Assembly (NCBI RefSeq): GCF_000759435.1
Contig: NZ_JRJG01000033.1
Coordinates: forward strand, 1-54,845
Direction of reading: 5' to 3'
DNA from: Hoeflea sp. BAL378
GTDB taxonomy: Bacteria > Pseudomonadota > Alphaproteobacteria > Rhizobiales > Rhizobiaceae
Length of the DNA: 54,845 nucleotides
In this document: piece by piece, positions 9,094 to 18,689 of the stretch
How the letters are laid out: every line of letters starts with the position of its first letter
How positions within the stretch are numbered: position 1 is the stretch's first letter
The notes under the pieces: generated by a model
The model's input: the letters and a program-made list of their open reading frames with translations, nothing else
Told to the model about the DNA's origin: nothing
Databases searched by the model: none
Translations under genes and position numbers: made by a program

Positions 9094-10365
9094 ATGTCTG
9101 GCCCGTCGACGCTTTCCTTGTGGGATGACACCTCGCAGGAACCTGATCTCCATTCGCCGATGACAGCCGACATGAGCGTCGACGTCGCCATTGTCGGCGG
9201 CGGCTATACGGGGCTGTCGACCGCGCTGCATGCGGCCGAGCGGGGGCTCGACTGCTGCGTGCTCGAGGCCCGGCAGATCGGCTATGGCGGCTCGGGACGC
9301 AATGTCGGACTGCTCAATGCCGGCCTGTGGCTGCCGCCGCAGGACGTGCGCGCCAAGCTCGGCGGCGAACGCGGCGCGCGGCTGGTCGACATTCTGGGCG
9401 ACGGCCCGAGCTATGTCATGTCGCTGATCGAGCGGCACCAGATCCGCTGCGAACTGACGCGCAGCGGCACCATTCACGCCGCCCATTCCGAGAGCGGGCT
9501 CGCGGACCTCAGGCGCAGGGCCGAGGAATGGGAGCGGCTCGGCGCGCCGGTCAGGCTGCTGTCGCGGCAGGAAACCGCCGAGAAGATCGGCAGCGATGCC
9601 TTCCATGGCGGGCTGCTCGATGCGCGGGCGGGAACGGTGAACCCGATGGGTTATGTGCGCGGCCTGGCGCGCGCGGCCAAGGCGGCCGGCGCTCGCATTC
9701 ACACCGGCGTGGCCGTGACCAAACTCTCCAAGCAGCCGGGGGGATGGGTGCTCGAGACGGACCAGGGCCGGGTCACGGCGAAGTCGGTGATTCTCGCGAC
9801 CAACGCCTATTCCGACGGGCTCTGGCCGGGCCTCAAGCAGAGTTTCGTTCCGATCCACTTCTTCCAGGTCGCCACTCAGCCGCTGGGGGCGCGGATCGCC
9901 CGGATCCTGCCTGAGCGGCAAGGCATCTGGGACACCGGCCAGATCATGCTGTCGCTGCGGCGCGACGCCGCCGACCGGCTGATCATCGGCTCGATGGGGG
10001 CTGCGATCGGCGGGGCCAAGGGGCTGTCGGAACGCTGGGCGGCGCGGCAGCTCCGGCGGCTGTTTCCCGAGCTCGGCCCGGTCGAGTTCGAGACCGCGTG
10101 GCATGGCCAGATCGCCATGACCGGCGATCACCTGCCGCGGATCCACCGGCTGGCCGAGGGGCTCTACACGCCGATCGGCTACAACGGCCGCGGCATCGCG
10201 CCCGGAACAGTGTTCGGCAAGGCCATGGCCGAACTGCTTGCGGGCGGCAAGGAGGCGGACCTGCTGATGCCGGTCACGGATGTCCGGCAGGAATCCGCGC
10301 GCGCGCTCAAGGCCGGGTTCTACCAGGCGGCGTTCGCCGTCAACCAGGTGATCAAGAGCTTCTGA
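9094..10365 (+). CDS. FAD-dependent amine/D-amino acid oxidase (DAO family)
   Basis: 423-residue flavoprotein of the glycine/D-amino-acid oxidase fold. The start at 9094 is chosen because GAAGGAAG lies at 9078-9085; the frame stays open further upstream without a ribosome site. The dinucleotide-binding motif VGGGYTG is near 35-41. The segment GYGGSGRNVG is typical of the gamma-glutamylputrescine oxidase/PuuB-like branch, and a C-terminal GYNGRGIAPGT closes the FAD site. It would oxidise a primary or secondary amine or amino acid to imine with release of H2O2 or transfer to quinone. Some relatives act on aminophosphonates, which would suit the nearby phn genes, but nothing here proves the substrate. 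It appears monocistronic. Confidence 0.88.
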   Translation: MSGPSTLSLWDDTSQEPDLHSPMTADMSVDVAIVGGGYTGLSTALHAAERGLDCCVLEARQIGYGGSGRNVGLLNAGLWLPPQDVRAKLGGERGARLVDILGDGPSYVMSLIERHQIRCELTRSGTIHAAHSESGLADLRRRAEEWERLGAPVRLLSRQETAEKIGSDAFHGGLLDARAGTVNPMGYVRGLARAAKAAGARIHTGVAVTKLSKQPGGWVLETDQGRVTAKSVILATNAYSDGLWPGLKQSFVPIHFFQVATQPLGARIARILPERQGIWDTGQIMLSLRRDAADRLIIGSMGAAIGGAKGLSERWAARQLRRLFPELGPVEFETAWHGQIAMTGDHLPRIHRLAEGLYTPIGYNGRGIAPGTVFGKAMAELLAGGKEADLLMPVTDVRQESARALKAGFYQAAFAVNQVIKSF

Positions 10366-10597
10366 AGGCGGCCGGGCGGCCGGCCCCTCGCATTCCCCAA
10401 GCTGACGTTGCGTCATCCGGCGAGCCTTACGCGCAGCCGGCCTGCGGAAGGCTGTACTGTTGCCCAGGCCAGCCAACGAGGCTGTCGACAAGACCCGATT
10501 TTTGTGGTCCCGTCGCTGAAAAACCGCTGCAGAACGGCGGGGCGGAGAGGGAATCAAGCCGGTCGAGGAGAATGAGCCGGCGCCACGGGAGGGAAAA

Positions 10598-11479
10598 ATG
10601 GGACTTGTCGTCGAGATCGTGCTGCCCCTGGGGCTGGCTTTCATCATGTTTTCGCTGGGCCTGGGCCTCAGGGCATCGGATTTTCTGCGGGTGATCCGCG
10701 AGCCCTATGCCTTCTTCATCGGCGCGGTCAACCAGGTGCTGCTTTTGCCGGTGGTCACGTTCCTCATGGTGCTGGCGTTCGGCATCGGGCCGGAACTGGC
10801 GGTCGGATTCATGATCCTGGCCTTCTGCCCGGGCGGGGTGACGAGCAATATCCTCGCCCGGCTGGCGCGCGGCGACGTGGCGCTGTCGGTGTCGCTGACG
10901 GCGGTGATCAGCCTCGCCAGCATGATCACGGTGCCGCCGCTCTTGGCGCTGTCGATCGGCTATTTCAGCGGAGAGGCGGCCGGGCCTGTCGATATCGGCG
11001 GCATCGCGGTGCAACTGTTCCTGCTCACCACCGTTCCGATCCTGATCGGATTGACGCTGCATCATCTCGCGCCAGACCTGACCGGACGGATCGAGCCCGT
11101 GGTAGCGCAGGTCGCCAACCTGCTGTTCGCGCTGATCGTCGTCGTCGCGCTGGCGGCGAACTGGGACGTGTTCGTGGCCAACCTGCCGGTGCTGGCGCCG
11201 GCGCTCATCTGCCTGATCGTCGTGCTGCTGGCGCTCGGCTATGGCGTCGCCCGGCTTGCGGGCCTGCCGGACGGGCAGGTCAAGACCATCTCGGTGGAGA
11301 CCGGCATCCAGAATTCGACCCTCGGCATCACGGTGGCGGCGATGCTCAGCGGCTACGAGGCGGGTTTCTCGCCCTATGCCCTGCCGGCGGCGGTCTACGG
11401 CATCCTGATGTATGTGGTCTCGGCGCCGGTGATCCTCTGGTTCCGCAGGCTCGGCCCGGCTGAGGTCAGCGCCGCTTAG
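10598..11479 (+). CDS. BASS-family sodium-dependent organic anion transporter
   Basis: 293-residue polytopic membrane protein of the bile acid:sodium symporter family, with about nine hydrophobic helices. Typical family elements are FCPGGVTSNI (near 86-95) and ETGIQNSTLGI (near 235-245), which line the sodium and substrate sites. Bacterial members transport pantoate, glycolate, bile acids or other carboxylates, so the substrate is open. It ends 12 bases before the FAD-binding dehydrogenase, which has its own ribosome site, and the two are very likely cotranscribed. This suggests that the transporter brings in a substrate for that enzyme. Confidence 0.88.
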   Translation: MGLVVEIVLPLGLAFIMFSLGLGLRASDFLRVIREPYAFFIGAVNQVLLLPVVTFLMVLAFGIGPELAVGFMILAFCPGGVTSNILARLARGDVALSVSLTAVISLASMITVPPLLALSIGYFSGEAAGPVDIGGIAVQLFLLTTVPILIGLTLHHLAPDLTGRIEPVVAQVANLLFALIVVVALAANWDVFVANLPVLAPALICLIVVLLALGYGVARLAGLPDGQVKTISVETGIQNSTLGITVAAMLSGYEAGFSPYALPAAVYGILMYVVSAPVILWFRRLGPAEVSAA

Positions 11480-11491
11480 GAGAAGACGACC

Positions 11492-13144
11492 ATGGATAGC
11501 TGCGATGTCATCATTGTGGGCGGCGGGCTGGCGGGGCTGGTGGCCGCCGCCGAACTCGCCGACCGGGGCAAACAAGTGATCATCCTCGACCAGGAGCCCG
11601 AGAATTTCCTCGGCGGACAGGCGTTCTGGTCGCTGGGCGGGCTGTTCCTGGTCGACACGCCCGAACAGCGGAGGATGGGTATCCGCGACAGCCGCGCGCT
11701 CGCCCTCAACGACTGGATGGGCTCGGCGCAGTTCGATCGCGAGGAGGATTTCTGGCCGCGCAAATGGGCCGAGGCCTATGTCGATTTCGCTGCGGGCGAG
11801 ATGCGGCCGTGGCTCCACGCAATGGGCATGCGCTGGTTCCCCGTGGTCGGCTGGGCCGAGCGCGGCGGCGGCTTCGCCGATGGCCATGGCAACTCGGTGC
11901 CGCGCTTCCATCTGACCTGGGGCGTCGGCCCGGGCACGATCGCGCCCTTCGTGCGCCGCGTCCGCGCCCATGCGAAGGCCGGCCGGATCGAACTCAAGTT
12001 CCGGCATCGCTGCTCGCGGATTATCACCGAAAACGGAGCGGTCAAAGGCGTTTCGGGCGAAATCCTCGTCGCGGACGCCAGGCAGCGCGGGCAGTCCACC
12101 AGCCGCGAGGTCGCGGGGGACTTCGAGCTCAGGGCGGCCAGCGTGCTGGTGACCTCGGGCGGCATTGGCGGCAATCTCGACCTGGTGCGCAGGGCCTGGC
12201 CGCGCGAGCGGCTGGGGGAGCCGCCGCGGTCGATGCTCTCCGGGGTCCCGGCCCATGTCGACGGGCGGATGATCGCGATCACCGAGGCCGCCGGCGGGCG
12301 GGTGATCAATGCGGACCGGATGTGGCACTACACCGAAGGTGTCAGGAACTGGAACCCGATCTGGCCCAATCACGGCATCCGCATTCTGCCCGGGCCGTCG
12401 TCGATGTGGTTCGACGCCACCGGCAACCGGCTCAGGCCGCCCTGCATGCCGGGCTTCGACACGCTGTCGACGCTCAGGGAGATCCTGTCGACCGGCCACG
12501 ATCATTCCTGGTTCGTGATGACCCAGAAGATCCTCAAGAAGGAGGTGGCGCTGTCGGGCTCGGAGCAGAACCCGGATTTCGCCGCCAGGAGCTGGCTCAA
12601 GGTGATCCGGCAGCGGCTGTTGAACAGGCAGGCGACGCCTGCGGTCGAGGCGTTCAAGAAGCATGGCGAGGATTTCATCGTCGCCACGACGCTCGAGGAG
12701 CTGGTCGAGGGCATGAACCGGAAGGGTGGCGGGCTCATCGATCCCGAAAGGCTCAGGGCGCAGATCGTCGCCCGCGACAGCCAGATCGACAACCCGTTCA
12801 CCAAGGACGCGCAATTGATGGCGGTGCTTGCTGCGCGGAACTACCGCGGCGACCGGCTGATGCGGACGGCCAGGCCGCACCGGCTGCTCGATCCCGAGAA
12901 CGGACCGCTGATCGCGGTCAAGCTCAACATCATCACCCGCAAGACGCTGGGCGGGCTGGAGACCGATCTCAACGGCCAGGTGATGAATGAAGCGGGCGAG
13001 CGGATCGCCGGATTGTTCGCCGCGGGCGAAGTCAGCGGCTTCGGCGGCGGCGGCTATCACGGCTACAATGCGCTGGAAGGCAGTTTCCTCGGCGGCTGCA
13101 TCTTTTCCGGACGCCAGGCCGGACGTTCGGAGACGATTGCCTGA
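11492..13144 (+). CDS. FAD-binding dehydrogenase, fumarate reductase/ketosteroid dehydrogenase-like
   Basis: 550-residue soluble flavoprotein. The N terminus VIIVGGGLAGLVAAAELA (about 6-23) is a Rossmann FAD motif. The GGQAFWSLGG stretch and the C-terminal GEVSGFGGGGYHGYNALEG with FLGGCIFSGR are characteristic of the fumarate reductase/succinate dehydrogenase flavoprotein superfamily, in a branch usually annotated as FAD-binding dehydrogenase and related to 3-ketosteroid dehydrogenases. It lacks a heme domain and a signal peptide, so it is cytoplasmic and probably uses a soluble or quinone acceptor. It follows the BASS transporter by 12 bases with GGAGAAG before the ATG. The substrate is unknown. 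Confidence 0.87.
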   Translation: MDSCDVIIVGGGLAGLVAAAELADRGKQVIILDQEPENFLGGQAFWSLGGLFLVDTPEQRRMGIRDSRALALNDWMGSAQFDREEDFWPRKWAEAYVDFAAGEMRPWLHAMGMRWFPVVGWAERGGGFADGHGNSVPRFHLTWGVGPGTIAPFVRRVRAHAKAGRIELKFRHRCSRIITENGAVKGVSGEILVADARQRGQSTSREVAGDFELRAASVLVTSGGIGGNLDLVRRAWPRERLGEPPRSMLSGVPAHVDGRMIAITEAAGGRVINADRMWHYTEGVRNWNPIWPNHGIRILPGPSSMWFDATGNRLRPPCMPGFDTLSTLREILSTGHDHSWFVMTQKILKKEVALSGSEQNPDFAARSWLKVIRQRLLNRQATPAVEAFKKHGEDFIVATTLEELVEGMNRKGGGLIDPERLRAQIVARDSQIDNPFTKDAQLMAVLAARNYRGDRLMRTARPHRLLDPENGPLIAVKLNIITRKTLGGLETDLNGQVMNEAGERIAGLFAAGEVSGFGGGGYHGYNALEGSFLGGCIFSGRQAGRSETIA

Positions 13145-13178
13145 CCCGGAGGGAAGCGAGGTCGCCTGAGGGCTGCGG

Positions 13179-14153
13179 CTAATCCGGAAACGCGGCGTTG
13201 CCGGTCATGGCGGATTGGAACAGCGCGGCCGGGTAGGGCTTGGACAGCACCGGCAGCAGGCTCGGTCCGCGCAGCCTCAGGAAATCGTCCAGCGCCTGCA
13301 GGGCCGGCGTCGAGGTGCGGCTCGAATGCCGGATCGAGAACCACTGCCGCCGGATCGGCGTCTCCACCACATCGAGAAGGACGAGCTTGCCGCTCAGGCA
13401 CTCCTGCTCGATCGTATGGCCGGAGATGAAGGCGATGCCGAGCCCGGCGATCACCGCCTGCTTGATGGTCTCGTTGGAATCCATTTCCGTGGGCGTGGTG
13501 CGCAGGCCGCCCGGCGTGCCCGACATGAAGAACTCGAACGAGGAGCGGGTGCCTGAGCCTTTTTCGCGGACGATGAATTTCTGTTCCGCCAGATCTTCCC
13601 GGCTGATGTCGAGCCTGCCCACCAGCGGATGGTCGGGGCTGGCGATGAAGACCAGCGGATGGTCGCCGAACAGGGTCGCATGCACCTTGAAGGTGGTCGG
13701 CGGGCGACCCATCAGGGCGACGTCGATGTCGTGATCGTGCAGCTTCTGGATGATCTCCGACCGGTTGGCCGCGACCAGCGTCATGGAGATGCCCGGATGC
13801 ACGGCGGTGAATGCGGCAATCAGACGCGGGGCGAAATATTTGCCGGTGGAGACCACGCCGAGCCGGATCGTGCCCGCGGCGATGCCCTTGTGGGCCTGGA
13901 CGGTCTCCTCGAACGAGGCCAGCTCGCTCAGGATCCGGCGGGCGGTCTGGATGGCGATGTCGCCGACTTCGGTTGGCTGCGCCCCCGTTTTGGTGCGCAA
14001 AAACAGTTGGCAACCAAGATCTTGCTCCAATTGCTGCAGTTGCAGGGTGACCGCAGGAGAGGTCAGGCCAAGCGCCCGCGCCGCGGCGGAGATCTTGCCG
14101 TGCTTCTGGATCGCGAGAAGGGTGCGCATCTGGCGCAGCGAGATGTTGAGCAT
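13179..14153 (-). CDS. cbbR: CbbR, LysR-type activator of the Calvin cycle operon
   Basis: 324-residue LysR-family regulator. The winged helix-turn-helix lies at about 5-62 (AARALGLTSPAVTLQLQQLE) and the effector-binding domain at about 90-300. Its sequence and its position divergent from cbbF identify it as CbbR, which activates cbb operons in response to metabolites such as RuBP, PEP or NADPH, depending on species. The 96-bp intergenic region contains a matching T-N11-A palindrome. It converges on the FAD-binding dehydrogenase, with only about 34 bases between stops and no clear terminator hairpin. Confidence 0.94.
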   Translation of the reverse strand: MLNISLRQMRTLLAIQKHGKISAAARALGLTSPAVTLQLQQLEQDLGCQLFLRTKTGAQPTEVGDIAIQTARRILSELASFEETVQAHKGIAAGTIRLGVVSTGKYFAPRLIAAFTAVHPGISMTLVAANRSEIIQKLHDHDIDVALMGRPPTTFKVHATLFGDHPLVFIASPDHPLVGRLDISREDLAEQKFIVREKGSGTRSSFEFFMSGTPGGLRTTPTEMDSNETIKQAVIAGLGIAFISGHTIEQECLSGKLVLLDVVETPIRRQWFSIRHSSRTSTPALQALDDFLRLRGPSLLPVLSKPYPAALFQSAMTGNAAFPD

Positions 14154-14168
14154 GAGTTATGTAAGAAA

Positions 14169-14193
14169 AACTTATCAAGTCTGTCAATAAGTT
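14169..14193. promoter_or_regulatory. Probable CbbR operator in the cbbR-cbbF intergenic region
   Basis: A perfect 7-bp inverted repeat, AACTTAT (14169-14175) and ATAAGTT (14187-14193), is separated by 11 bases, so its inner bases form the LysR-type T-N11-A box. A shorter repeat TAAG-N5-CTTA (14162-14174) overlaps its left arm, suggesting an extended or doubled site. The surrounding 14160-14215 is strikingly AT-rich compared with the genes and must hold the promoters of both cbbR and the cbb operon. Confidence 0.75.
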
Positions 14194-14249
14194 AAAATTT
14201 ACAAACATCGCAAAACGATTACTCCTGGCTGCAACGGAGGACTGCATCC

Positions 14250-15299
14250 ATGACAGGTCAATCGCTGCTTGCCTTTTTGCGATCGGGCTCATTCACCCAG
14301 AAACCGCACAGTGAGGCCATCTCGGCCACCATCGGCGCGCTGGCGCAGGCGGCCCTGGAAGTGCGCAAGCTCACCACCCAGGGCGCGCTCAATGCCGGCT
14401 TCGCCACCTCGCGCGGCAGCGAAAACACCGACGGCGACATCCAGAAGGACCTGGACGTGGTGGCGGACGGCATCTTCCTCGAGGCCATGCGCCACGTGCC
14501 CGTGGCGCTGTACGGGTCGGAAGAGAACACCGGCGCCATCCTGATCGATCCGCTGAAGCCGCTGGCGCTGGCGATCGATCCGCTGGACGGATCCTCCAAC
14601 ATCGAGACCAATGTCTCCATCGGCACGATCTTCTCGATCCTGCCGGTGACCGGCGACCCGAAATCCGATCCGGAGCAGTCGTTCCTGCAGCAGGGAACGG
14701 CCCAGCTCGCCGCCGGCTTCTTCATCTACGGGCCGCAACTGGCGCTGGTGCTGACCGTGGGCCTGGGCACGCGGATCTTCATCCATTCGAGCAAGTATGG
14801 CGACTTCATCGAAGCCTATGATTCCGTCTCCATCCCCCAGCATGCCTCCGAGTTCGCCATCAACGTGTCGAACTACCGCCATTGGGAAGAGCCGGTGCGG
14901 CTCTACATCGATGACTGTTTCGCCGGCGCCGAGGGCCCGCGCGAAAAGGACTTCAACATGCGCTGGATCGCCTCGCTGGTGGCGGACTGCTACCGCATCC
15001 TCATCCGCGGCGGCGTGTTCCTGTATCCGGCCGACAAGCGCAAGGGCTACGGCTCGGGCCGCATCCGGCTCGTCTACGAGGCCAACCCGATCGCCTTCCT
15101 GGTCGAGCAGGCGCATGGCGCCGCCACCGATTCCATCAACCGGATCCTCGAGATCAGGCCCGTCACCCTGCACCAGCGGGTGCCGTTGATCTTCGGGTCC
15201 AAGTCAAAAGTCGAGCGGGTCGCCCGCTATCATGTCGATCCCGAGATGATCAGCGAGCGCGCGCCTTTGTTCGGTCATCGCGGTCTTTTCAGGGTCTAA
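14250..15299 (+). CDS. cbbF: CbbF, class I fructose-1,6-bisphosphatase
   Basis: 349-residue FBPase that dephosphorylates fructose 1,6-bisphosphate (and in cbb systems usually sedoheptulose 1,7-bisphosphate) in RuBP regeneration. Metal-site elements are visible: GSEEN at 89-93 and the signature DPLDGSSNIETN at 110-121. C-terminal phosphate-binding residues are near PADKRKGYGSGRIRL. Length is normal for the family. GGAGGA precedes the ATG. It is the first gene of the cbb operon, divergent from cbbR, and cbbP begins 6 bases after its stop. Confidence 0.96.
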   Translation: MTGQSLLAFLRSGSFTQKPHSEAISATIGALAQAALEVRKLTTQGALNAGFATSRGSENTDGDIQKDLDVVADGIFLEAMRHVPVALYGSEENTGAILIDPLKPLALAIDPLDGSSNIETNVSIGTIFSILPVTGDPKSDPEQSFLQQGTAQLAAGFFIYGPQLALVLTVGLGTRIFIHSSKYGDFIEAYDSVSIPQHASEFAINVSNYRHWEEPVRLYIDDCFAGAEGPREKDFNMRWIASLVADCYRILIRGGVFLYPADKRKGYGSGRIRLVYEANPIAFLVEQAHGAATDSINRILEIRPVTLHQRVPLIFGSKSKVERVARYHVDPEMISERAPLFGHRGLFRV

Positions 15300-15305
15300 G
15301 TCATC

Positions 15306-16175
15306 ATGTCAGCCAAATATCCCATCATTTCCATCACCGGCTCTTCCGGTGCGGGCACCACCACCGTCGAGCAGACCTTCAAGAAGATCTTCGCCCGCGA
15401 AGGGGTCACGGCCTCCTTCATCGAGGGCGACGCCTTCCACCGGTACGACCGGCAGACGATGAAGGCGAAGATCGCCGAGGAGAAGGCGCTGGGCCGCGAC
15501 TTCACCCATTTCAATTCCGAAGCCAATGAGCTGAAGATGCTGGAGAGCGTGTTCGAGGAATATGGCCGGCGCGGCAGGGGCCGGACCCGCCACTACATCC
15601 ACGACGCCGACGAGGCCGCCTGCTACGGCGCCGAGCCCGGCACCTTCACCGAGTGGGAGGAGTTCGGCGGTACGGACGTCCTGTTCTACGAAGGGCTGCA
15701 CGGCTGCGTCGTCACCGACGAGGTCAATGTCGCCAAGCATTGCGATCTCAAGATCGGCGTGGTGCCGGTGATCAATCTCGAATGGATCCAGAAGATCCAT
15801 CGCGACAAGGCCGCCCGCGGCTATTCCACCGAAGCCGTCACCGACACGATCCTCAGGCGCATGCCCGACTATGTGCACTATATCTGCCCGCAGTTCTCGC
15901 TCACCGACATCAATTTCCAGCGGGTGCCGATCGTCGACACCTCCAATCCCTTCGTCGCGCGCTGGATCCCGACGCCGGCGGAATCGATCCTGGTGATCCG
16001 CTTCGCCAATCCGCGCGGCATCGATTTTCCCTACCTGCTGTCGATGATGTCCAACAGCTACATGTCGCGCGCCAATTCCATCGTGGTGCCGGGCGACAAG
16101 CTCGATCTCGCCATGCAGCTCATCTTCACGCCGCTGATCAACAAGCTGGTCGAGCGCAAGCGCCGCATGTCCTGA
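15306..16175 (+). CDS. cbbP: CbbP, phosphoribulokinase
   Basis: 289-residue class I bacterial phosphoribulokinase, which makes RuBP from ribulose 5-phosphate and ATP and is the committed regenerative step. The Walker A variant GSSGAGTTT is at residues 12-20. The catalytic region includes [13 protein letters not shown] and [10 protein letters not shown], and [16 protein letters not shown] is a PRK hallmark. The size is that of the octameric proteobacterial enzyme that is often NADH-activated. It is packed between cbbF and cbbT with 6- and 10-base gaps. Confidence 0.97.
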   Translation: MSAKYPIISITGSSGAGTTTVEQTFKKIFAREGVTASFIEGDAFHRYDRQTMKAKIAEEKALGRDFTHFNSEANELKMLESVFEEYGRRGRGRTRHYIHDADEAACYGAEPGTFTEWEEFGGTDVLFYEGLHGCVVTDEVNVAKHCDLKIGVVPVINLEWIQKIHRDKAARGYSTEAVTDTILRRMPDYVHYICPQFSLTDINFQRVPIVDTSNPFVARWIPTPAESILVIRFANPRGIDFPYLLSMMSNSYMSRANSIVVPGDKLDLAMQLIFTPLINKLVERKRRMS

Positions 16176-16185
16176 GGAGGCCATC

Positions 16186-18201
16186 ATGACCATATCCCGA
16201 CCCATCGCCGCCTCGGAGGCGGTCAGCGAACGCGACATGGCCAACGTCATCCGCTTTCTCGCCATGGATGCGGTGCAGGCCGCCAATTCCGGCCATCCCG
16301 GCATGCCGATGGGCATGGCCGATGTCGCCACCGTGCTGTTCAAGCGGTTCATCCACATCGACCCGTCGATGCCCGCCTGGCCCGACCGCGACCGGTTCGT
16401 GCTCTCGGCCGGGCACGGCTCGATGCTGATCTACGCCATCCATCATCTGCTCGGCTATTCCGACCTGACGATCGACCAGCTCAGGAACTTCCGGCAACTG
16501 GGCTCCAAGACCCCGGGCCACCCGGAATACGGCCACACGCTGGGCGTCGAGACCACCACCGGGCCGCTGGGGCAGGGCATCACCACCGCCGTCGGCATGG
16601 CGCTGGCCGAGGAAATGATGGCGGCGCGCTTCGGCCGCAAGCTCGTCGACCACTACACCTATGTGATCTCCGGCGACGGCTGCCTGCAGGAAGGCATCAG
16701 CCACGAGGCGATCGATCTCGCCGGGCATCTGAAGCTCAGGAAGCTGATCGTGCTGTGGGACGACAACGAGATCTCCATCGACGGCGCCACCTCGCTGTCG
16801 ACCTCGATGAACCAGCCGATGCGCTTCAGGGCCGCGGGCTGGGACGTCCAGTCGGTCGATGGCCATGACCCGGAGGCCATTGCCGCCGCCATCGCGAAGG
16901 CGCGCAAGAGCACCAGGCCGTCGCTGATCGCCTGCCGCACCGTCATCGGCAAGGGCGCGCCGACGATGCAGGGCTCGCACAAGACCCATGGCGCGCCTCT
17001 GGGCAAGGACGAGATCGCCCGCGCCCGCACCGAACTCGACTGGCCGCATGAGCCCTTCACCATTCCCGCCGCGATCAAGTCGGCCTGGGAGGCGGTGGCG
17101 GCAAGGGGCGGGGCTGCGCGCGTGGAATGGCAGGAGCGCCATGCGGCGGCCCGCAATGCCGCAGCCTTCGACCGGATGGTGGCGGGCGAGGTGCCGGACA
17201 CGGTGTTCCGCAAGCTGGCTGCGTTCCGCAAGACGCATCGCGAGCAGGCCACGAAGGTGGCCACAAGGCAGGCCTCGCAGATGGCGCTCGAGGTGATCAA
17301 CGCCGCCACCACGCTCACCATCGGCGGCTCGGCGGACCTGACCGGGTCGAACCTGACCCAGACGTCCCAGACCCCGTCGATCGCGCCGAAGCGCTTCAAG
17401 GGCCGCTATGTTCACTACGGCATCCGCGAGCACGCCATGGCCGCGGTGATGAACGGGCTGTCGCTGCATGGCGGCTTCATCCCCTATGGTGGCACGTTCC
17501 TGGTGTTTTCCGATTACGCCCGCGGCGGCATGCGGCTCTCGGCGCTGATGGAGCAGGGCGTGGTCTATGTGCTGACCCATGATTCCATCGGGCTCGGCGA
17601 GGACGGGCCGACGCACCAGCCGGTCGAGCACCTGGCGATGCTGCGCGCCACGCCGAACCTCAATGTCTACCGCCCCGCCGACATCATCGAGACGGCGGAG
17701 TGCTGGGAACTGGCGCTCAGGGACCGGTCGACGCCGAGCGTGCTGGCGCTGTCGCGCCAGGGCCTGCCGATGCTGCGCGAAAACGGTTCGGCCGACAATC
17801 TCTCGGCGCGCGGCGCCTATGTGCTGCACGCGCCCAAGGGAGGGCGCGACGTGACGCTGCTTGCCACCGGTTCGGAAGTCGAGATCGCCCGCAAGGCGGC
17901 CGGGCTTCTCCTGGAGCAGCACGGGCTGCGCGCGGTGGTCGTCTCGATGCCCTGCTGGGAGAAGTTCGCGGCGCAGGATGAGGCCTACCGGACCCAGGTG
18001 CTCGGCACCGCTCCGCGGATCGCCGTCGAGGCCGCGGCGCGGATGGGATGGGACCGCTGGATCGGAGAGACCGGCGCCTTTGTCGGGATGGAAGGTTTCG
18101 GCGCCTCTGCGCCGGCGCCCGAACTCTACGAGCATTTCGACATCACCGCCGACCGTGTCGCGGGCCTGGCGGTGACGCTCGCGGGGAGGGCAGGATCATG
18201 A
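16186..18201 (+). CDS. cbbT: CbbT, transketolase
   Basis: 671-residue thiamine diphosphate enzyme of normal length, moving two-carbon units in the regenerative phase. Visible features are His37 in SGHPGMPMG, the ThDP motif GDGCLQEG (163-170) with DDNEISIDG downstream, the pyrimidine-domain YGIREHAM near 411-418, and the C-terminal substrate-binding segment [18 protein letters not shown] is at 16174-16178, just before the ATG. Its stop overlaps the start of the next gene (ATGA), coupling the phosphoglycerate kinase fragment to it. Confidence 0.96.
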   Translation: MTISRPIAASEAVSERDMANVIRFLAMDAVQAANSGHPGMPMGMADVATVLFKRFIHIDPSMPAWPDRDRFVLSAGHGSMLIYAIHHLLGYSDLTIDQLRNFRQLGSKTPGHPEYGHTLGVETTTGPLGQGITTAVGMALAEEMMAARFGRKLVDHYTYVISGDGCLQEGISHEAIDLAGHLKLRKLIVLWDDNEISIDGATSLSTSMNQPMRFRAAGWDVQSVDGHDPEAIAAAIAKARKSTRPSLIACRTVIGKGAPTMQGSHKTHGAPLGKDEIARARTELDWPHEPFTIPAAIKSAWEAVAARGGAARVEWQERHAAARNAAAFDRMVAGEVPDTVFRKLAAFRKTHREQATKVATRQASQMALEVINAATTLTIGGSADLTGSNLTQTSQTPSIAPKRFKGRYVHYGIREHAMAAVMNGLSLHGGFIPYGGTFLVFSDYARGGMRLSALMEQGVVYVLTHDSIGLGEDGPTHQPVEHLAMLRATPNLNVYRPADIIETAECWELALRDRSTPSVLALSRQGLPMLRENGSADNLSARGAYVLHAPKGGRDVTLLATGSEVEIARKAAGLLLEQHGLRAVVVSMPCWEKFAAQDEAYRTQVLGTAPRIAVEAAARMGWDRWIGETGAFVGMEGFGASAPAPELYEHFDITADRVAGLAVTLAGRAGS

Positions 18202-18677
18202 GCCGCGTCCGTGACCTCGAGGGACGGACCGTGCTGGTCCGCTCCGACCTCAGCCTCGGCTGGACCGAGAGCTTCGCCGCCCATCTCCGCGAACTCGCCG
18301 CGCGCGGCGCGCGGCTCGCGGTGATCGCCGGATACGACAATCCGGCAGGCGACGTGAACCCGGTGATGTCGCTGCGCCATCTGGCCGAGCCGCTGTCTGT
18401 GCTGACCGGGTTGCCGGTGCATTTCGTCGGCAATTGCGTCGGGCCCGTCGCGGAAGCCGGCCTTGCCGCGACACCCGCCGGGTCGATCACGCTTCTGGAG
18501 AATGTCCGGTTCCATCCCGAAGCGCAGCGGCACTCGCGCACCTTCGCCATGCGGCTCAGCGTGCTGGGCGACTATTTTTCCGTCCCGGGCGGAATGCCTG
18601 ACCCCGCAGCCGTCTGGATCCAGGAACTGGCCAAACTGCTGCCCGAACCGACACCCGACCTCGCGCCGTCAGCCTGA
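18198..18677 (+). CDS. Phosphoglycerate kinase N-lobe fragment, probably non-catalytic
   Basis: 159-residue protein matching only the N-terminal domain of phosphoglycerate kinase (normally about 400 residues). Alignable landmarks are [11 protein letters not shown] (PGK usually VLVRVDLNVP), [14 protein letters not shown], and [11 protein letters not shown] (PGK LLLENxRF). Several 3-phosphoglycerate-binding positions are lost: the Asn after VDL is Ser, the RI segment is deleted, and the usual AHxGRP is AGYDNPAG. The whole nucleotide-binding C lobe is absent. Only 12 bases separate its stop from cbbA, so the missing half is not present out of frame. The start overlaps the cbbT stop (ATGA), so it is probably translated. 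It may be a decayed cbbK or a recruited scaffold or regulatory protein. Confidence 0.78.
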   Translation: MSRVRDLEGRTVLVRSDLSLGWTESFAAHLRELAARGARLAVIAGYDNPAGDVNPVMSLRHLAEPLSVLTGLPVHFVGNCVGPVAEAGLAATPAGSITLLENVRFHPEAQRHSRTFAMRLSVLGDYFSVPGGMPDPAAVWIQELAKLLPEPTPDLAPSA

Positions 18678-18689
18678 CAGGAGATTCCC

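Noticed and set aside
10427-13060. A minus-strand open frame of 877 codons opposite the transporter and FAD dehydrogenase
   Set aside because: Low-complexity Arg/Asp/His/Gln-rich translation with no recognisable domain. The plus-strand genes have clear motifs and ribosome sites.
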